A stretch of DNA of 7,248 bases from CAZYVA01 sp964650695 (GTDB lineage: Bacteria > Bacillota > Clostridia > Lachnospirales > Lachnospiraceae): NCBI GenBank assembly GCA_964650695.1, contig CAZYVA010000088.1:1-7248 (forward strand), read 5' to 3'. A model generated the notes under the pieces. It saw only the letters and a program-made list of their open reading frames with translations, was not told the DNA's origin and did no database searches. The translations under genes and the position numbers were made by a program. This document shows positions 6,239 through 7,248 of the stretch, one piece after another (position 1 is the stretch's first letter; every line of letters starts with the position of its first letter).

Positions 6239-7036
6239 CTATAACTTTGCCGCGTCAGCCAGATAATCCGCCCACAAAGTGAAATAATCTTTTGTCATAT
6301 GCCTGCCATCGTTCTTATAATACGCATCCTGCACCAGGCTTGTGTTGTCGATGAACACAACCTTTGCCTGCCTGCACAGCGCTTTCAGGATTTTATTGTA
6401 TGCCCCTATATTGCTGTAGCCCTCATCCGCCTCCAGCGCAGCCTCCCCGACAGGCAGGATACTGTTGACATAGATCGCCGTGTCCGGAAGCCCTGCCTGC
6501 AGCTTCTCCAAAACCGCCTGGTAATCGCTTTCAAACACACTCGCGCTGGAGCCCTCCGCGATCGTATCGTTCACGCCCAGCTCTATAAACAATACCTTCG
6601 GCTGCGCCTGGAGGATTTTTTCAATATTTTCCGTCACGCCCGTCTCGTCCGGGTTCCTGACGCAGGACTCTGCTTCCGCCAGGACAAAGGATTCATCCAG
6701 GACATCCTGCTCATACAGCCCCTGCGCGATAAAATCGCCCAGGATCAACGCATCCTGGAACTTCTCGGAATTCGGCCGCTTGCTTCGCTCTTCGGCAAGC
6801 TCCGCCTCTGACGCTTCCAGCGCGTCGATCTCCTGCTCCGCTTCGTCCGCGTCCAGGGCATCCATCTTTTTTAGTATCTGCATTCCCTCTGTCGCGTCCG
6901 GCCTCAAATTCATAAGCCGCACACCAATCACAGCCCCGCCCAGCAGAAATAAGGCTGCCACGCCAACTATGGCGAAGCGCAGCACCCGGTCTTCATTTCC
7001 ATACCTTGCATTCTTTTTTGCTTTTTTCCGTGCCAT
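6239..7036 (-). CDS. Membrane-anchored SGNH/GDSL-fold protein lacking the block I serine
   Basis: The 265-residue protein has a basic cytoplasmic start (MARKKAKK), one membrane segment (about 20-41), an acidic and probably coiled-coil stalk (about 50-88) and an extracellular SGNH-fold domain (about 93-262). SGNH blocks are recognisable: block I ALILGDF (96-102), block III ELGVND with Asn156 (152-157), and block V DGRHMT with Asp243 and His246 (243-248). The block I nucleophile, normally Ser in GDS, is Phe102 (codon TTT). The domain therefore lacks the expected catalytic serine and may be non-catalytic or use another mechanism; one sequencing error (TCT to TTT) would also explain it. ATG 7036 is chosen because the basic plus hydrophobic anchor begins there; the reading frame stays open upstream to the window edge, but that stretch covers the promoter and looks non-coding. 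Its ribosome binding site is weak (GGGA). It is first in the apparent operon and probably acts with the MBOAT and DHHW proteins. Confidence 0.85.
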   Translation of the reverse strand: MARKKAKKNARYGNEDRVLRFAIVGVAALFLLGGAVIGVRLMNLRPDATEGMQILKKMDALDADEAEQEIDALEASEAELAEERSKRPNSEKFQDALILGDFIAQGLYEQDVLDESFVLAEAESCVRNPDETGVTENIEKILQAQPKVLFIELGVNDTIAEGSSASVFESDYQAVLEKLQAGLPDTAIYVNSILPVGEAALEADEGYSNIGAYNKILKALCRQAKVVFIDNTSLVQDAYYKNDGRHMTKDYFTLWADYLADAAKL

Positions 7037-7078
7037 ACCCGTACATTCCCAAAATTTCCATAGACACAATAACCTTGT

Positions 7079-7121
7079 AATGATGTGGGGGTCAAAAGTC
7101 TTTGACCCTGATACCATCATT
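7079..7121. repeat. Two-tier inverted repeat over the -10 box and transcript start
   Basis: Inner arms GGGTCAAA (7089-7096) and TTTGACCC (7101-7108) are perfect 8-base complements around a 4-base loop. Outer arms AATGATG (7079-7085) and CATCATT (7115-7121) are perfect 7-base complements, separated from the inner arms by 3 and 6 bases. The outer arm shares three bases with the -10 box. It may be a repressor operator, a hairpin at the 5' end of the message, or a copy of a small dispersed palindromic element. There is no T-run after the stem in the direction of the operon, so an intrinsic terminator is unlikely. Confidence 0.75.
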
Positions 7122-7147
7122 GTACTGGTTCTTTCAGCAAAAGTCAA
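7119..7147 (-). promoter_or_regulatory. Predicted sigma-A promoter for the operon
   Basis: On the minus strand, a -35 box TTGACT (7142-7147), a 17-base spacer and a -10 box TACAAT (7119-7124), each one base off consensus with ideal spacing. Transcription would begin near 7112, leaving a leader of about 75 bases before ATG 7036. It is the only well-formed promoter I found ahead of the gene series. Confidence 0.8.
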
Positions 7148-7248
7148 ACATGAGTGTAAACTCGTATGCGGTTGACGGGAATGCATGTCCGATGGCGGCT
7201 GGCGGGGATACAAGAGCAAAAAATTACCCTCTGCGGCGAAAATTAGCC

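Noticed and set aside
180..7175. Many open frames on the plus strand
   Set aside because: They lie opposite well-supported minus-strand genes, show no family motifs and are rich in the residues expected from antisense reading of these codons.
7037..7219. N-terminal extension of the SGNH gene to an upstream start at 7219
   Set aside because: It would translate through the promoter and palindrome, and the added residues look random; the basic plus hydrophobic anchor begins at ATG 7036.
7148..7248. Search for the end of an upstream gene or a terminator at the window edge
   Set aside because: Short frames reach the edge, but there is no recognisable protein end, and no clear stem accompanies the T-run at 7221-7226 on the minus strand.

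Overview
All recognisable genes in this window lie on the minus strand, so the window reads as one long, tightly packed transcription unit running from about base 7112 down past base 1. The organism is probably a Gram-positive Clostridia member, most likely Lachnospiraceae. This rests on the particular LigA variant (SWKMDG, TRGNG and a Leu in motif IV, a version I associate with that family from memory), the RluF-type pseudouridine synthase, the MBOAT/DHHW/SGNH surface-acylation gene set, and strong AGGAG-type ribosome binding sites. No RNA genes, insertion sequences or CRISPR arrays are visible.

Upstream block (7037-7248): about 210 bases with no supported gene. They contain a near-consensus sigma-A promoter (TTGACT, 17 bases, TACAAT) pointing into the genes. 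A two-tier inverted repeat begins inside the -10 box and covers the predicted start of the transcript.

Envelope module (3291-7036): three genes encode a membrane-anchored SGNH-fold protein, a multi-pass MBOAT O-acyltransferase, and a membrane-anchored DHHW (AlgJ/AlgX-like) protein. By analogy with AlgI/AlgJ/AlgX and PatA/PatB, the MBOAT would move an acyl group (probably acetyl) across the membrane and a surface SGNH-type protein would place it on a cell-wall or extracellular polysaccharide. Two features stand out. The SGNH protein has Phe where the catalytic Ser of the GDS block should be, and the MBOAT has Phe-Phe where relatives usually have Trp-His. The DHHW protein keeps a full Asp/His/Ser set and carries an unusual acidic tail with five 6-residue tandem repeats.

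Information-processing block (1-3304): an RluF-like 23S rRNA pseudouridine synthase, an NAD+-dependent DNA ligase (ligA) with several substitutions at otherwise conserved active-site positions, and the first 213 codons of a ClpX-like zinc-finger AAA+ ATPase cut by the window edge. Each of these three genes overlaps the one before it (14, 104 and 32 bases), which suggests translational coupling and co-transcription with the envelope genes. No functional link between the two blocks is evident from sequence alone.
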